Of a DNA stretch of 44,084 nt, positions 1 through 11,807 are shown piece by piece. The DNA comes from Rhizophagus sp. LPA8_4_AMF (taxonomy: Eukaryota > Glomeromycota > Glomeromycetes > Glomerales > Glomeraceae). A program made the translations under genes and the position numbers. The notes beneath the pieces were generated by a model. That model saw only the letters and a program-made list of their open reading frames with translations. It had not been told where the DNA came from and searched no databases. Location of the stretch: positions 1 to 44,084 of the forward strand of contig JADRCO010000197.1 in assembly GCA_021464525.1 (NCBI GenBank), given 5' to 3'. Within the stretch, counting starts at the first letter, position 1, and each line of letters begins with the position of its first letter.

Positions 1-1772
1 TTTTTTTTTTTAAAAAAAAAAAAAAAAGAAAAGAAAAAAGAAAAATAAATAAAGAACCTAAAAGAGGTATCTTAACAAAGAAAAGCAGTCAATGTGAATA
101 AATTAGGCAAATTATTTCTTATTTTTTTCCTTAAAAAAAAAGTCCTTTTTTTTAAAAAAAAACAAAATTGTATCACGCAATTTTGAACCTTCCTTCTATT
201 TTATCACCATAATATAATTTTTGTAGATCGGTGTGATCATTTAAATCAGCCGGAGTTATGGCATTAAAGATTTATGACGCAGTAATCAACAGCGCCACGC
301 AGTTCATGTGGTGATAATACTTTATTTCTTATTACGACGAAATCTAGTATTTGCAGCTACTGATAATTACTGCAGTTCGAGATCAACCTTCGATACATAG
401 ATGGGAAAGGTACAAATTTTTTATTTAAAAATAAATCTTCAATAATGTGGATTTGCCATCATAACATGCAATCAATGCAAAGCGAGGGCTATATCAAACC
501 TCTTTCAGTTTGTTACTAAAAGACTTCTCTCTTAAATTCTCTCAATTCATAAATTTTCCTTTTTTTTTACATTTGACCATTTTACACACATTTTGGTGAC
601 AATTAATGAGAGGTAGGTTGTTACTTGAAATAAAGGATGATCTTGTGACCTTTTCATAAAATAGCGGAGGATTTCTTTGATTGTTTTTTAATGAATTTTA
701 TATAATGGCTATACTTAATTTTTAATAAAACTTTCGTTTATATGTCATTCATTTAGAATGTAGGGATTAGGGAATGTAGGGCAAAATTTTCATAATTCAA
801 GCCAAATATGAACGAAATTAAAAGAAAGGGAGAGTTTCATTCTTCGTATAAATGAATAGAAGGGACGTTTAATTAAAAGAAATAATTTTTTTCTATCAAT
901 AACAAGATATGATGCTTAGATGATATAGTAGGCGCCTATAATTTAAGAAAACAATTATAAAATAAGAATTTCGGGACAATGATGAATTTTTATGTGAATC
1001 TTCATAAAAAAAATTGTTGATCCGTGTTTTGTTTCTCCGTAAAATACGGAATATTCGCAGAATTTTTTAATAAAATTTTTTGTAAGTTGGTTTTTTGAAA
1101 AAATATTTTTTTTTTTTTGTAAAGAATAATCAATAATATATTTTTGTTCTTAAGAAAAAAAAATTATCATATGAAAGGTTTAAAGCCGAACTTTTTTAAC
1201 GTCAAGGATCTTTTCGCTTCTTAATCTCGCTTATAAATATCATTAGTTGTTATTGTAAAGCTTTATTCGACCTTTGTCTTTTTAATATACTGATTAATGA
1301 AATTTTATACAACAAATTTCTTTATTAAATAAAAAATTCTAAAATTATTGTTTCACGTACATTGTTCTTATAGTGATAAATAAAATTTATTTAATTTAAA
1401 ATTATACAAAAAAATTATAAATGGAAATTTTTTGGTGAATAAAAATTCCGTAATACTAAGAAAATTTATTTGCTTCTTATCTCGCTTTATAATCACGAAT
1501 TATTTCGTATAAACTTTTATTAAATGCAATTTTATCTTTATTATTGAAACTTTCGTCTCCTTGTATAGTTACAATATATGTCATATGTTATAAAATCGAA
1601 AAAGTTATCTTAATTCAAAAAGAGCAGTGCATAATCATATAAATGATCATCAAAATTGGAGATATCGGTACATTGAGGACTGTAATCTTATGTAACGTGC
1701 ATATTTTTAATGATCTGGATTGCGTTTTTACGTATACTTGTCGTCGGAATTTATCACGATATTTGGAACTTA

Positions 1773-1845
1773 TACGTAATCTGTAATTTGTAATCCGTAA
1801 TGCCGTAATGTCGTAATTCAAATAACGTAATTCAAATACTGTAAA
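1773..1845. repeat. Short degenerate tandem repeat, CGTAAT type
   Basis: About eight loosely spaced GTAAT cores (CGTAATC, TGTAATTTG, CCGTAATGC, CGTAATGTC and similar) follow one another at 8-17 bp intervals. It looks like slippage-derived low-complexity DNA. No coding role is apparent. Confidence 0.5.
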
Positions 1846-2136
1846 ATAAAAAAATTATGCGATACAAAAAATGAAATCCATTGGAATATTTATCATAAAA
1901 TCAACATTAACATTATAGATTTACAATTTACGGCATTATTGAATATATATTTATAAATAATATATAGCATATTCAAAATGCCGAATTAATAATTCGATAA
2001 TTCCGACGACATGTACAGTACAGTATATTTTTATGGTCGCTATATTTGTTAATTAGTACATTCTAATAAAGATTTTATTTTGCGTAGTATATTTTCTATA
2101 TCAAAAGGTTCTAAAAATAGAGCTCTTAATTGAATC

Positions 2137-2497
2137 AAATAGAATTGATCATTATCAATTAATCGATTACAGATATTAAATCGAATAAATTTTGATTTGT
2201 TCAAGTGATCAAGTCACCATGCATGATTGATTGATCGATTATAATGTTATTTATACATAACTATTCTATATCTATACTATTTTATTCTTTAATATTAAAT
2301 GCCAAAATTATAAAAAGTTATTTAAAAAAAATATTCTTTTTACTTAGTTAATAAATATTTGTATACGGTAATAATAAAAATCATTGTTCGTTGTTCGATT
2401 ATTCGATTGATTATTATTAAGAAATCGATCAATTGACTTTAAAATCGATTTTTGGACGATGGTGATTATACGTGATCAATTAATAATATTTTATAAA
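2137..2497. repeat. Weak inverted repeat, ATCGAT-rich
   Basis: The left part has AATTGATCA followed by TATCAATTAATCG. The right part read in reverse complement begins AATTGATCACG and continues TATAATCACCATCG. A further inside pair is GTGATCAAGTCACCAT at about 2203 against ATGGTGATTATACGTGATCA at about 2459. This suggests an old foldback or MITE-like element, but the arms are imperfect and the boundaries uncertain. Confidence 0.3.
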
Positions 2498-2847
2498 AGA
2501 ACAAAGAATAAGGGAGTCATCAAAGCTATTTTTATTTCGTTATTGTAAAAATAGGTATTTTTAGTTTTCAAATCAAAAATATTCAAATTACGAAATTAAA
2601 TTAATTTTTACTGGTGCAAACATATGTGAAATAAATATTCCAGAAAATATATCACATAATTATTCATGTTTTTTCTCACACGCACAAAAAATTGTCATGA
2701 GAACTTTGTTTTTACATATTAATTTTAACTAGTCCTAAACAAAATATTAATAATAATTTTTTTCTTTAAAAAAAAAATATTCGGAAATTCCAATGAATGT
2801 ATGTATATTGGCGTTTTTCAGAATTGGTCATCTGGCGTCCTTTGTTC

Positions 2848-2887
<40 letters not shown>

Positions 2888-5149
2888 AGAAAAATTATTA
2901 CTAGTCTATGTGTAGTTAGTATCTTATCAAAGAAAATATTCAATATAAACAAATTAATTGTTTATTTATTCCAAAAATTATTTATTTACTTTTTTTTTTT
3001 TTCTAAAAAACAAAAAAAGAATTTTAGAAGCGCAACATGAAATTTTTTTGCTATTGTCCGAATAAAAATCTGCTATTTTGTCTAAGAGATCTACATACAA
3101 TTAGAATATCAAATTAGTAATATTCATATCGACACCGCCAAAACATTTAACCTGCATGAACTATTTGTAGAACATGCGGTCATCAGATAAGGGATTTGAT
3201 AAGACAGAAAGAATGTGCTTCTAATCAATATCATCAATAAATCTTAAATTAGTTTACTTCTCATGTATATATATATATATTTTATATTGTCCTTATTAAA
3301 TAAAAAAAACAACTAACTATTATTGTAACCAAATGGACAAAATTTTTGATCTTTTTTTTTGAATAAATTATTTGAAACACGTATTCCACAAAAGTACAAG
3401 TTAACTTGGTACAAAACATTTGTGTTGATATTTTATAATAACATAACTAGAAACTCTTACATTAATAATTTACATAAAATAAAACTATGGAATAATAATA
3501 CTTTTTTACTCCGGTATTATTTACGGTTACCGAAAATTCTGAAATCCGATCGACGACAATAACGATTAAAACGCCTTAACAGCTGATGTATGTTTGTAGT
3601 ATTACAACACCAATGATATTATGTTCCTAAGAATATAATTTTATATAAATATGGATTTTTTTTTGCTTTTCAAGAGAATTTATTATCCGGAAATATGCCA
3701 TCGAAAAGGATGGTTTTGTTTTCATTTGCGTTAAGATAAATTTTTAATCGTATTTATAATTTATTCGTAAACCGTATTCGTTATTCGTTTTTAAAAATTT
3801 GGATTTTATATCGTTTATGTTGCAAATGAAAATTTTAAACCATCCGATTAAACTCGTAAGTGATTGTGTTTTTGTAATACTTCTCGTATATTTTTTGCTA
3901 TTAAACGAATTATTTAAGTTGAATGTTTGACTAATTTCGTTTATTTTTATTCTTAAACAAACTTCCTTAACATATACAAAAAAAAACATTATTACAGGTT
4001 ATTCGCCTCATCTTCGTACCACCGTACCGCCGTTATTATTCAGATTTATTGTTTGTCCTTACCAATTAAGGTAATTATGAATGTTATGAAAAAATGTCAT
4101 TTTTTATATTGGACATCAAAAATATTAATTTTTGATTAATTTTTAATTTAAAATTTTGCAATAAAACAAGACAGATTATTATGGTTCAAAAAAAAAATAA
4201 ACGATTATGATAAACGCAAGGATTAAAAACTAAACCACTAAAAAATTATAAAAAAATTCGTAAACTTATTTGAAAACGTTAGTAATGACTATTCCCGTTA
4301 AATTTCATATTATGATCTTTATGAAATTTTTCGGTTTTAATGACTTTTATGACGAGTAAATTTATGATATATATATTACATATATATTTTACTCATATTT
4401 TTTTTTTAATTACCAACTATTTGACATTCATTAATAAAACTTACTTTGTGAACGAGATGGTTTTAATTCCAATTAATAATTGTAGTGATCCAATACATAA
4501 AAAATGAAATCTCTGAATGATATCATAAATAACTTAATAATTCATTTGTAGTTGGGTTAACAAGTTTTTATTGTTACCTATTTTTAGGCGAGGAGATGTT
4601 AAACGAATAATTAATTGTATTATTTTTGGCATGCATATCGACTATCATATTATTATTATTCGAGTATATGTGTTACAGAACGATTTACCCATCATAGCTA
4701 CATCTCCTTACTGCGTTTTATAAATGATCGTGGTGATTTATTTTTTGGGATGTTACACTAATCTCATCACTAATCTCTTAAGTAAATATTACGTAATGGT
4801 CCCGTGCTACATTACATTACTTACATGATTTATTGAAACATTTTTTTGTGTTTTTTTTTGTCGCCACCGACATCAATTTCAATCATTTTTAAAATGGCAA
4901 CAATACAATATACCAATATACTGACCTGGCCGTACATCATTTCTTCTTTTAATATTTGTAAAATTTTTAATAATTTTAATACGGAAAGAGACCTAAAAAA
5001 ATAATAAGGTAAATTTCTATGTTTACAAATTATAGTTAGTGATCGATATGTGACAAATAGTTTATGGTTTCAATTATCATTTTAACGTTCATAACGCTAA
5101 TAATGTTTTTATAATAAATCAATTTATAATTTAAATTGTATCCGGTCTT

Positions 5150-5509
5150 TTCGCTGAAGCCATTTCGGCGAAGGGAAATTCAATTTTCCTTTTCTTTTTA
5201 TATAAGACAAACGAATTATTTACACATTACAAAGTCGAGTTTGTTTCTATTTTATTTTAATTAAAGGAAAATTAATTTTATTAAACAATTTCATCGTACT
5301 CATCAATTTTCCGAAACATTTTTTATTTTCTTTGTATTGATTAAGGAATTATGTTAATCACTAACATTTTCAGAGAAATGTCCTTCGACGAAATGAACGA
5401 TTCGGGGAAAGGATTCGGTGAAATGTCCATTCGAAGAAACGCTCATTCGACGAAATATCTCTTCGGCGAAACTTCCCTTGATCCCTTCGGCGAAATAGAC
5501 TTCGGCGAA
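5150..5509. repeat. Array of short TTCGNCGAA palindromes
   Basis: Ten copies of a nine-base motif with the form TTCGNNGAA, most often the near-perfect palindrome TTCGGCGAA, start at 5150, 5163, 5384, 5401, 5414, 5430, 5446, 5462, 5486 and 5501. The main cluster has a period near 16 bp and the motif is often followed by ATG and TCC. It is CpG-rich against a very AT-rich background. Overlapping open frames run through it on both strands only because the repeat lacks stops; I do not consider them genes. Function unknown. Confidence 0.75.
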
Positions 5510-5750
5510 ACGTACCATAATCAATTTAAATACATGATGTAAAAATTTACAAATGCAATAGATAAAATAATATGGAATTACTGTCCATAATTCTGGCAAG
5601 TTCTTTAAGAACTTCTAATAGATTGACAATAGATAATTGATAGTTAATATAATATGTATTTTAAATTTATTATGCAAAATTTATAAAATTTATTAAAATT
5701 GTATAGGTTTATAAGAATACCGTATTTATTATATATCAAATATACAGTAG

Positions 5751-5850
5751 ATAAAAATATATAATGGATAAAATATACAAAACATAAAATATACGAAAGA
5801 TAAAATATACGAAAGAAAAAATATATAACAGATAAAAAATACTATATATA
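5751..5850. repeat. 17-bp tandem repeat 3' of the F-box gene
   Basis: About five imperfect units of ATAAAATATACGAAAGA (period 17-18 bp) lie 66-165 bp beyond the stop codon of the F-box gene, so they may fall in its 3' UTR or terminator region. Low-complexity, probably slippage-derived. Confidence 0.6.
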
Positions 5851-5915
5851 CCATGTCTTTATAGTACCTTTACTAAGAAAAAAAAAAAAGGGTTTGAAAA
5901 CGGATTAAAAATTTC

Positions 5916-7433
5916 TTAATAAAATAAATAATCCAATTCATCAGGTGTAACAATATTAATTCCTTGATTCTTTAATATATCAATAATTTCTATTTCTTCA
6001 TTCGTCCAATCGTCACCATACTTCTTAATTCCAAGTGATTTTAAAGAATTATGAACCCTTTGAAATTTACTTACATGTAATAAATATTCTTTACGTGAAG
6101 TATTATTTTCTAAAGTAACAATCCAATATTTCAAATTAGCTCTACAATTATTAGTAAGATATATAAAGCTTTGTAAATCAATATTAAAATCAAAAAACAA
6201 ACATTCAACATATGTTAAATGAATGCCAAAATTTTTAACTAATGAACCCATATCAATTCCAAAATTAGATCCAATGTTTAAGACTTTTAATAATGATAAA
6301 TCACAGATATATGGAATTATTGAATCAGAAAATGTTCTTGAATAGAATCTTATGCAGAAATAATTAATATTTGGACAAGATTCATTTACTGCTTGAGCTG
6401 CTTTTGTAGTAACATTACTTAAAGTTAACTTTAATAATGATTCATTGCAAAGATAATAAATTATTTCTTCTATGAACGCTCCCGTATTACAATACCATAA
6501 TTTAAACTCTTTAAGATGTAATTTACTATTAGATAAAACTACACAATTATTAAATCCTTTACAATATAAAAATTCAAGACGTTCTAGTTGTTTTAATTTT
6601 GGTATAAATGATAAACTAATTTGTTGAAAGTCTATACTATCAAGTATTAGTTCTTTTAAAGTTTCTGATCGAAATTCCAATTCCAAATTAAATGGATCTT
6701 TTTCAGGACTATCAATATATAGAAATATTCTCTTTAAAGGTTGTGATTTGATAATATCTAAATATTTTTTCACAAATATACTTTGAAGTGATTTAATCCA
6801 TAACTCAAAATTAACAATACTATCACATGATTTAGGCACCATATCTAAAAATTTGGTAGTATTTTGACGTTTTCTATCATTACTTATTAAGTCTAAATTA
6901 AATAAGGTTAAAGACCTTAACATTCTAATTCCAGGTTCATAATTTGTAAAAACGGAAAATTTTGGTAAGTCAACATAATTTTTTTGAGTTACATTAGCTT
7001 CAAATTCCTGAAAGGTTGTACTTTTTCGAAAGATCATTTGATATATACTATTCACCAACTTTTGAACTCCACAATCCAAATTATCATTTCCATTTGATGT
7101 TTCAAGCGCAGTTCTAACATGTTCCACGAGACAATCATGATTAATTTTTTTGATAAATTCTCCGTATGCAAATAAAGGAGGTTGATTATTTAATTTTATT
7201 GGATTAGGAATTAACGAAAGGATTTCATCTTCGTCAAGACATGCAAGTATCGTGTAAATTAACGAGCAGCTAATAAAGGTCGCAATTTTTTTAACAAAAG
7301 GATCTTGCCAAATTATAGGAATCACGACTCTACAATAATATCTATTAAGAAATAAGCATTGGAATAATGCTGTATTATCTAAAAGATATAGTATTTGCTT
7401 GAAGCATTCTGCGGGTAATAACGGTGAAGACAT
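5916..7433 (-). CDS. F-box/leucine-rich-repeat protein
   Basis: A single uninterrupted 505-codon frame from an ATG at 7433 to TAA at 5916. Residues about 5-45 form an F-box-like domain (LPAECFKQILYLLDNTAL, then CRVVIPIIWQDPF). From about residue 180 onward there are irregular leucine-rich repeats (LRSLTLFNLDL, LKELILDSIDF, LERLEFLYCKG, LKVLNIGSNFG). F-box proteins bind Skp1 and present substrates to SCF ubiquitin ligases, and LRRs usually bind the substrate. This is one of a very large lineage-expanded family in Rhizophagus, and its length near 500 residues is typical. A 58-bp duplication lies just upstream (7451-7566). No lesion is visible, so I take it as intact. The substrate cannot be inferred. 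A broken relative lies at 23.2 kb. Confidence 0.9.
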   Translation of the reverse strand: MSSPLLPAECFKQILYLLDNTALFQCLFLNRYYCRVVIPIIWQDPFVKKIATFISCSLIYTILACLDEDEILSLIPNPIKLNNQPPLFAYGEFIKKINHDCLVEHVRTALETSNGNDNLDCGVQKLVNSIYQMIFRKSTTFQEFEANVTQKNYVDLPKFSVFTNYEPGIRMLRSLTLFNLDLISNDRKRQNTTKFLDMVPKSCDSIVNFELWIKSLQSIFVKKYLDIIKSQPLKRIFLYIDSPEKDPFNLELEFRSETLKELILDSIDFQQISLSFIPKLKQLERLEFLYCKGFNNCVVLSNSKLHLKEFKLWYCNTGAFIEEIIYYLCNESLLKLTLSNVTTKAAQAVNESCPNINYFCIRFYSRTFSDSIIPYICDLSLLKVLNIGSNFGIDMGSLVKNFGIHLTYVECLFFDFNIDLQSFIYLTNNCRANLKYWIVTLENNTSRKEYLLHVSKFQRVHNSLKSLGIKKYGDDWTNEEIEIIDILKNQGINIVTPDELDYLFY

Positions 7434-7450
7434 AATTGTTTAATAATATG

Positions 7451-7566
7451 GACGAAAGGTGAGATGAAGAATATGCGAGTTAATTACAAATTTTTTTTAA
7501 AAAAAAGGGATGAAGAGCGAGATGAAGAATATGCGAGTTAATTGCATAGATCGACTTTTTTATAAC
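7451..7566. repeat. 58-bp tandem duplication upstream of the F-box gene
   Basis: The segment at 7459-7488 (GAGATGAAGAATATGCGAGT core) recurs at 7517-7546 with about two differences in 30 bp, and the similarity extends leftward at the same 58-bp offset. It begins 18 bp upstream of the ATG, so it lies in the 5' UTR or promoter. Confidence 0.75.
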
Positions 7567-8483
7567 GTTTAGGGTGATACCAGAAAGTTTTCTAAACCAA
7601 AAAAGTTAAAACCTTAACCTTAAAAGGTACATTTTGTTGATCATGTCGAAATAATTTATCGGAATGGTTATTCCCCTCATACAAATGTTTGTTTGTCAAA
7701 AGAATATGCAGGGGGACTTGATCCTGTGTATTTATGTTACAAATAAACTAATCGTATTGATTTTTCCGTTTAGAAATAATTTAGAGGTTGGGTCGGGACC
7801 GAATTTATTTATGCGGGGTTTATATTGCCGCTTTCCTTCATTTTATCCGAATTTATTATATTCAGGTTCTTTCATTGCATTCTTCGACTTATTCGGTTTT
7901 ATTATTAAAACTAGATTCAAATCCGAAGTGCGAATACTTGTTCCAATCTCAGAATATTTAGATGAATCCATTTTTTTAAAATTTATATTTAGAAGGAATC
8001 GTCAGTATGCTTATATCACTTTGCCGATCATTTGCCGATCACCTTTTTTTTTATTAAAAATTTTAACAAGTCAAAGCTAAAATTAATTTGTTTGTAAAAT
8101 TTGAGCATATGTTATTATGTAGGGTTTTTTAATAACGACATTTATATGTGATAAGATTGAATAATTGATCGAAATGTTCGTTAAATTGTGATAAAATAGG
8201 GATGTCCGCTATGCTGGAATCATCGGTAATAAGTTACTCTTATTAAAAAGGCTGTACTTCATAGTAGAATTACGAAATATTTTTCTAAATACCAACATAA
8301 TCCATATATCTAGAAATTCCTATTAATTAAAACAATAAAAACAACTCAAATTCATTTCATGTAATTACATGTTAATAAATAATTCGAAAATACAATTCAT
8401 TCTTTTCACCTAATTAATTAAAAATTGGCTATCCCCATTTAAAATGTTTTCATCCGGGCCATTTCTTGTTGTTTCTCCTTTAA
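7567..8483. other. Intergenic stretch with one doubtful open frame
   Basis: The largest frame (7664-8080, plus, ATG start, 138 codons) is very phenylalanine- and leucine-rich, matches no family I know, and has no recognisable domain. Its base composition is slightly less AT-rich than the surroundings around 7790-7950, so a decayed coding segment cannot be excluded. I see no other feature. Confidence 0.4.
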
Positions 8484-8711
8484 TTAGTTTAATATCAAAA
8501 TGTTTTTTCTTTTATTCTTCACCCATTTCTTTATTAAAAAGAGAATCACCACAAGGACCTCCAGCGAAAGGTAAATATAATAGTAATCTCCGGCAGATTT
8601 ATTGATTTTGTAGCTTTTTTCTTTTAATTGCTTTATAATCTCGTCGATGATTATTATGTCATGATGTTTGTGTAGTCTGATTGTGTTCATTGTCATAGCT
8701 ATTGTAACCAT
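8484..8711 (-). CDS. Possible small single-pass membrane protein
   Basis: A 75-codon frame from ATG at 8711 to TAA. A hydrophobic stretch (residues about 46-60, YIYLSLEVLVVILFLI) is followed by a strongly basic tail (KKWVKNKRKN), the layout of a single transmembrane helix with a positively charged side. The codons of the hydrophobic stretch (CTG GAG GTC CTT GTG GTG) are less AT-biased than the flanks, which mildly favours real coding. I recognise no family. It could equally be chance. Confidence 0.3.
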   Translation of the reverse strand: MVTIAMTMNTIRLHKHHDIIIIDEIIKQLKEKSYKINKSAGDYYYIYLSLEVLVVILFLIKKWVKNKRKNILILN

Positions 8712-9353
8712 AATATAATTATGTATTTAAATATATAATAATAGATAGACTGTACTTAGATATATATTCGTTATTTTAAAAGATATAATAATAATAAATA
8801 ATGTTCTATGCATTATATAGCGATTAAGCGATTAAGGATACGGTTCTTGTGGTTCTTGTGGTTCTTGTAATATTAGGTCATGAAGATTACGATAATATTA
8901 CATAACAGAACGTTACGTCAATGAAGTTACGGATTTTGTAAAAAGGAAATTGATTATTTTCTTTGATTATTTCTTATTAGTTATTAAGGAGTTTAATAGA
9001 TGTTTCAAACATTTTTTTGGTATTTCATTACTTTGTACAGGGTCACACCACTTAAATTAATTGGGTTATTGAAGACAAAAGAAATTTGAAAAATCTATTA
9101 TTTCTTTTAAAAAAAAAAAAATGACAAATTTAAAATGTATATGGCGAATAATTTATACAAAAAAGATTAATTAATTTCTATTAAAATTTATAAATTATTT
9201 AAAGTTAATTTTAAAATTGGATTCTAGAAAGCAAGATGTAATGTTTCTTAATGTTGTACTAATAAATTAGAAATGATCAAAAATTAATTGTAACACATTT
9301 TTTATATATCGTTATAAATTTACATACATTTGATTTTGGATTAAAGTTTAAGA

Positions 9354-9384
<31 letters not shown>

Positions 9385-11109
9385 AATAAATAAAAAAAAA
9401 AAAACAAAACGATACAATTTTATTGGAAAGACTCCATGAAAACACAATTTTAATATTGTTTGTTTATTTTTATATTAAAATAATAATAAAAAAATAAATT
9501 GATTTTAAATTAGGGTTCATGGCAAAATGTTTTTTTTTTTTAGATTCTTTGTTTGATATTATTTTTATTTTCATTTTTATTGATTTACCGATTTACCAAC
9601 AAATTTGATTTCATTGATAACTCATAAACCAATAATATTTGTGGAGTATACCGTCAGGTTATTAAGTTGTGTAATTAATTGTAAATATTTGTAAACAATT
9701 CGGAATTATTGATATATAGATAATGAAGATCATGAACTAATCGGTTATTCTCTCTCTCTCTTTTAATGACTTTTTTATGCCGCTACCTCCCAATTTTCCA
9801 ACTTTCGTTTTTTCCAAAATAATGAACCAATTTTATTTTATTTTATTTTTTTTCGTTTAAGATTATTTTATTTCACTTTGAAAATTTTGCCAACACGAGA
9901 TGATCATCATAATCTTATCCAAATTTTGTCTCTCATTTTGGCAAATATCGCACGTGATCTGAACTCAAAATTTTGCGGTAACGCACGGCTTCGTATTTTT
10001 GACGATCACTCCTTTTTGTTCCCCTAGCCATAAGAATTGTAAGAACCTCTTTTCTATACCTTGTTTTATAATATGAAATTATGAAATGATTTGCAGTTAT
10101 TTTTAGAACAAACAAATCTAGTAGTGGTATTATAAATGTTATTTAAAATAACTCAATGCATTTAGGAAGTATTTCATCATCGTGATTGCTGGATATAACA
10201 AACGGAATGATAAATAAACGATTTACAATTTTTTATTTTATTTTATTCGTGGTAAAAAACGATATACGATATATTATTACATGTTAATAAATTTTTTCCC
10301 GGTTAAATTATTCAGTATATGAGAACTTTTTAGTACCGTTTCACAATTCACGGGACGTCCGGCAAATATTGTTGCCGAGTACGTAGTTGCAGTCACGTGA
10401 TATCGATTTGAGTATGAAGTGTACGATAACTCGAGAAGATTCAATATATCAGAAGGTAAATAATAATTATTATATTTTAGTCCTCTTATTTATTTCGCTC
10501 CGTTTACTGTATGAAAGGTATATTATTTCTTTCATTTTATTTTGATTTATTATTGTATTTATTTTTATTTTTATTTCTTATTTTATAGTTGATTTGAAAA
10601 ATATACTGAAATATTTTTTTTCTAGGAAACTTAGGTTAATATTATAAGAGTATTATTCTTTAAATCATATATGTATAGACTTGCAATAAAATTTTTTTTT
10701 TAAAAAAAAAGCTTGCGTAACTGTTACACTAATCATTCATTGATACAGTACGTATGTAAATCATACGATCATACGCATGAATGGTTAAGTAGAGCGAGAC
10801 TTGAACCAGAAAAAAATGTTATAATACACACAAAGCTGAACTTCTAACGAAATAACTTTATATTCTTTCTAGACCAAATTGGAGTTTCCATAAATTGAAG
10901 GTTATTTTACAAATTTAAAGACACGAATAACATATTAAAATTTCTTTATTTATAATATATCATATAAATTCATATAAATATACAAAAATATATATAAAAT
11001 AACAAAATACATAAAAATAAAAAAAATATATATATGAAATAATAAAAAATTTTTTTAAAAAATATTGCATGTTATATAAACAATTTCAAATTAATAAACT
11101 TAATTTCGT
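8712..11109. other. AT-rich intergenic region
   Basis: Mostly homopolymers and A/T simple sequence (notably about 9347-9412). A triple TTCTTGTGG repeat sits near 8842-8870. A 32-codon minus-strand frame with an ATG at 10031 (MARGTKRSDRQKYEAVRYRK at its start, stop at 9933) has unusually balanced composition and could be an exon, but I could not connect it to another. A GC-richer island at about 10330-10440 contains a CACGTG box. A T10/A9 junction lies at 10692-10710. No confident gene. Confidence 0.5.
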
Positions 11110-11807
11110 CTAAAGTCTACTTTTAGGAGTTTGTTGGTTTTCTTTATGGAATTTATTGAGGAATTCACCAAGCTCAACGAATGATTCATTCTTAATGAAT
11201 TCTCGAATCTAAAGATCAAAGTTTTAAAATTAATGTGTATACTTTATTTATGAAGTTAAGGAAAAATTTAAACACCTACTTTTTTTGAGGTAGATTCGTC
11301 CAACTTAATCATTCTTGCCGGACGTTGATCAAGGTTTAATGTTTTCAAAGTTTCTTCTAGCGTGTTGCTAGTCCTGTCTCCTTCATCAACAACCATTGAT
11401 TCAGTAATGTATGTCGTTTCGTCACCATCTACCTTCACTTCTGTCGCCGTCTCTTGTAGGTGTTTAAAGAGTTCTGCTAGTTTTGGATCTTTGTGAATGT
11501 TTCCATAAAAACGGGCTGTTTTTTTTACATGTTTGACGTACGGATGGTTCATCTTTCTTAAAGGATTGGAAAGATTAATTGGGTGGTTCGGGACCGTTCC
11601 AAAAGTTGAACCAGGCATTTTTAATATCGGATTTTTTATATGGTTTAATCTTCCAGGAACAAAATCTTTGTAAAGGAAATCATAAGGGCTTCCAATACGT
11701 TTGAATACCATTGGTTTACCTTCACGCACATACATCTTAATATTGTTAGTATTATCATTATTATTATCGGAGGTAGGTTCAACGTTCTTGTTGGTATTGG
11801 TAGACAT
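11110..11807 (-). CDS. Conserved-looking protein of unknown function, two exons
   Basis: Exon 1 runs from ATG at 11807 to 11280, a 71-bp intron (11209-11279) begins GTAGGT and ends TTTAG, and exon 2 runs 11208-11110 to TAG. Joining is phase 0 and gives 208 aa. Without splicing the frame would stop three codons into the intron. A longer upstream frame exists but has no ATG before 11807. The N-terminus is Asn/Thr/Asp-rich and probably disordered. The middle is proline- and basic-rich (PMVFKRIGSPYDFLYKDF, LRKMNHPYVKHVKKTARFYG), and the C-terminus has amphipathic helices (IREFIKNESFVELGEFLNKF). I recognise no domain and assign no function. Composition and clean splicing argue for a real gene. Confidence 0.7.

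Larger units (their letters stand above)
1..5149. other. AT-rich intergenic region without recognisable gene
   Basis: I find no protein family or credible splice-connected reading frame here on either strand. Open frames of 60-80 codons exist but are AT-driven and mostly lack ATG starts. The stretch holds T-run/A-run palindromes (1-27 and 2848-2888), a 6-bp stem hairpin TCCGTA/TACGGA at 1036-1050, an array of short CGTAAT-like repeats (about 1773-1845), ATCGAT-rich inverted-repeat DNA (about 2137-2497) and a short (AT)n run near 3264-3282. Promoters cannot be assigned from sequence alone. Confidence 0.6.

Noticed and set aside
3744..3989. 81-codon minus-strand frame
   Set aside because: AT-driven composition, no motif, no neighbouring exon; looks fortuitous.
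5384..5509. CRISPR-like look of the regularly spaced palindromes
   Set aside because: Spacers are only 4-15 bp, repeats are 9 bp and the genome is eukaryotic with introns; not a CRISPR array.
5351..5599. Open frames on both strands over the TTCGNCGAA array
   Set aside because: They exist because the repeat unit has no stop in several frames; the residues simply repeat FGE/FAE words and there is no domain.
7664..8080. 138-codon plus-strand frame with ATG
   Set aside because: Strong Phe/Leu/Ile bias, no recognisable motif, no credible splice partner; kept only as a remark in the intergenic entry.
10735..10815. tRNA-like T-loop (GGTTCAAGTCT on the minus strand)
   Set aside because: No acceptor stem, anticodon arm or CCA-adjacent pairing could be built around it.
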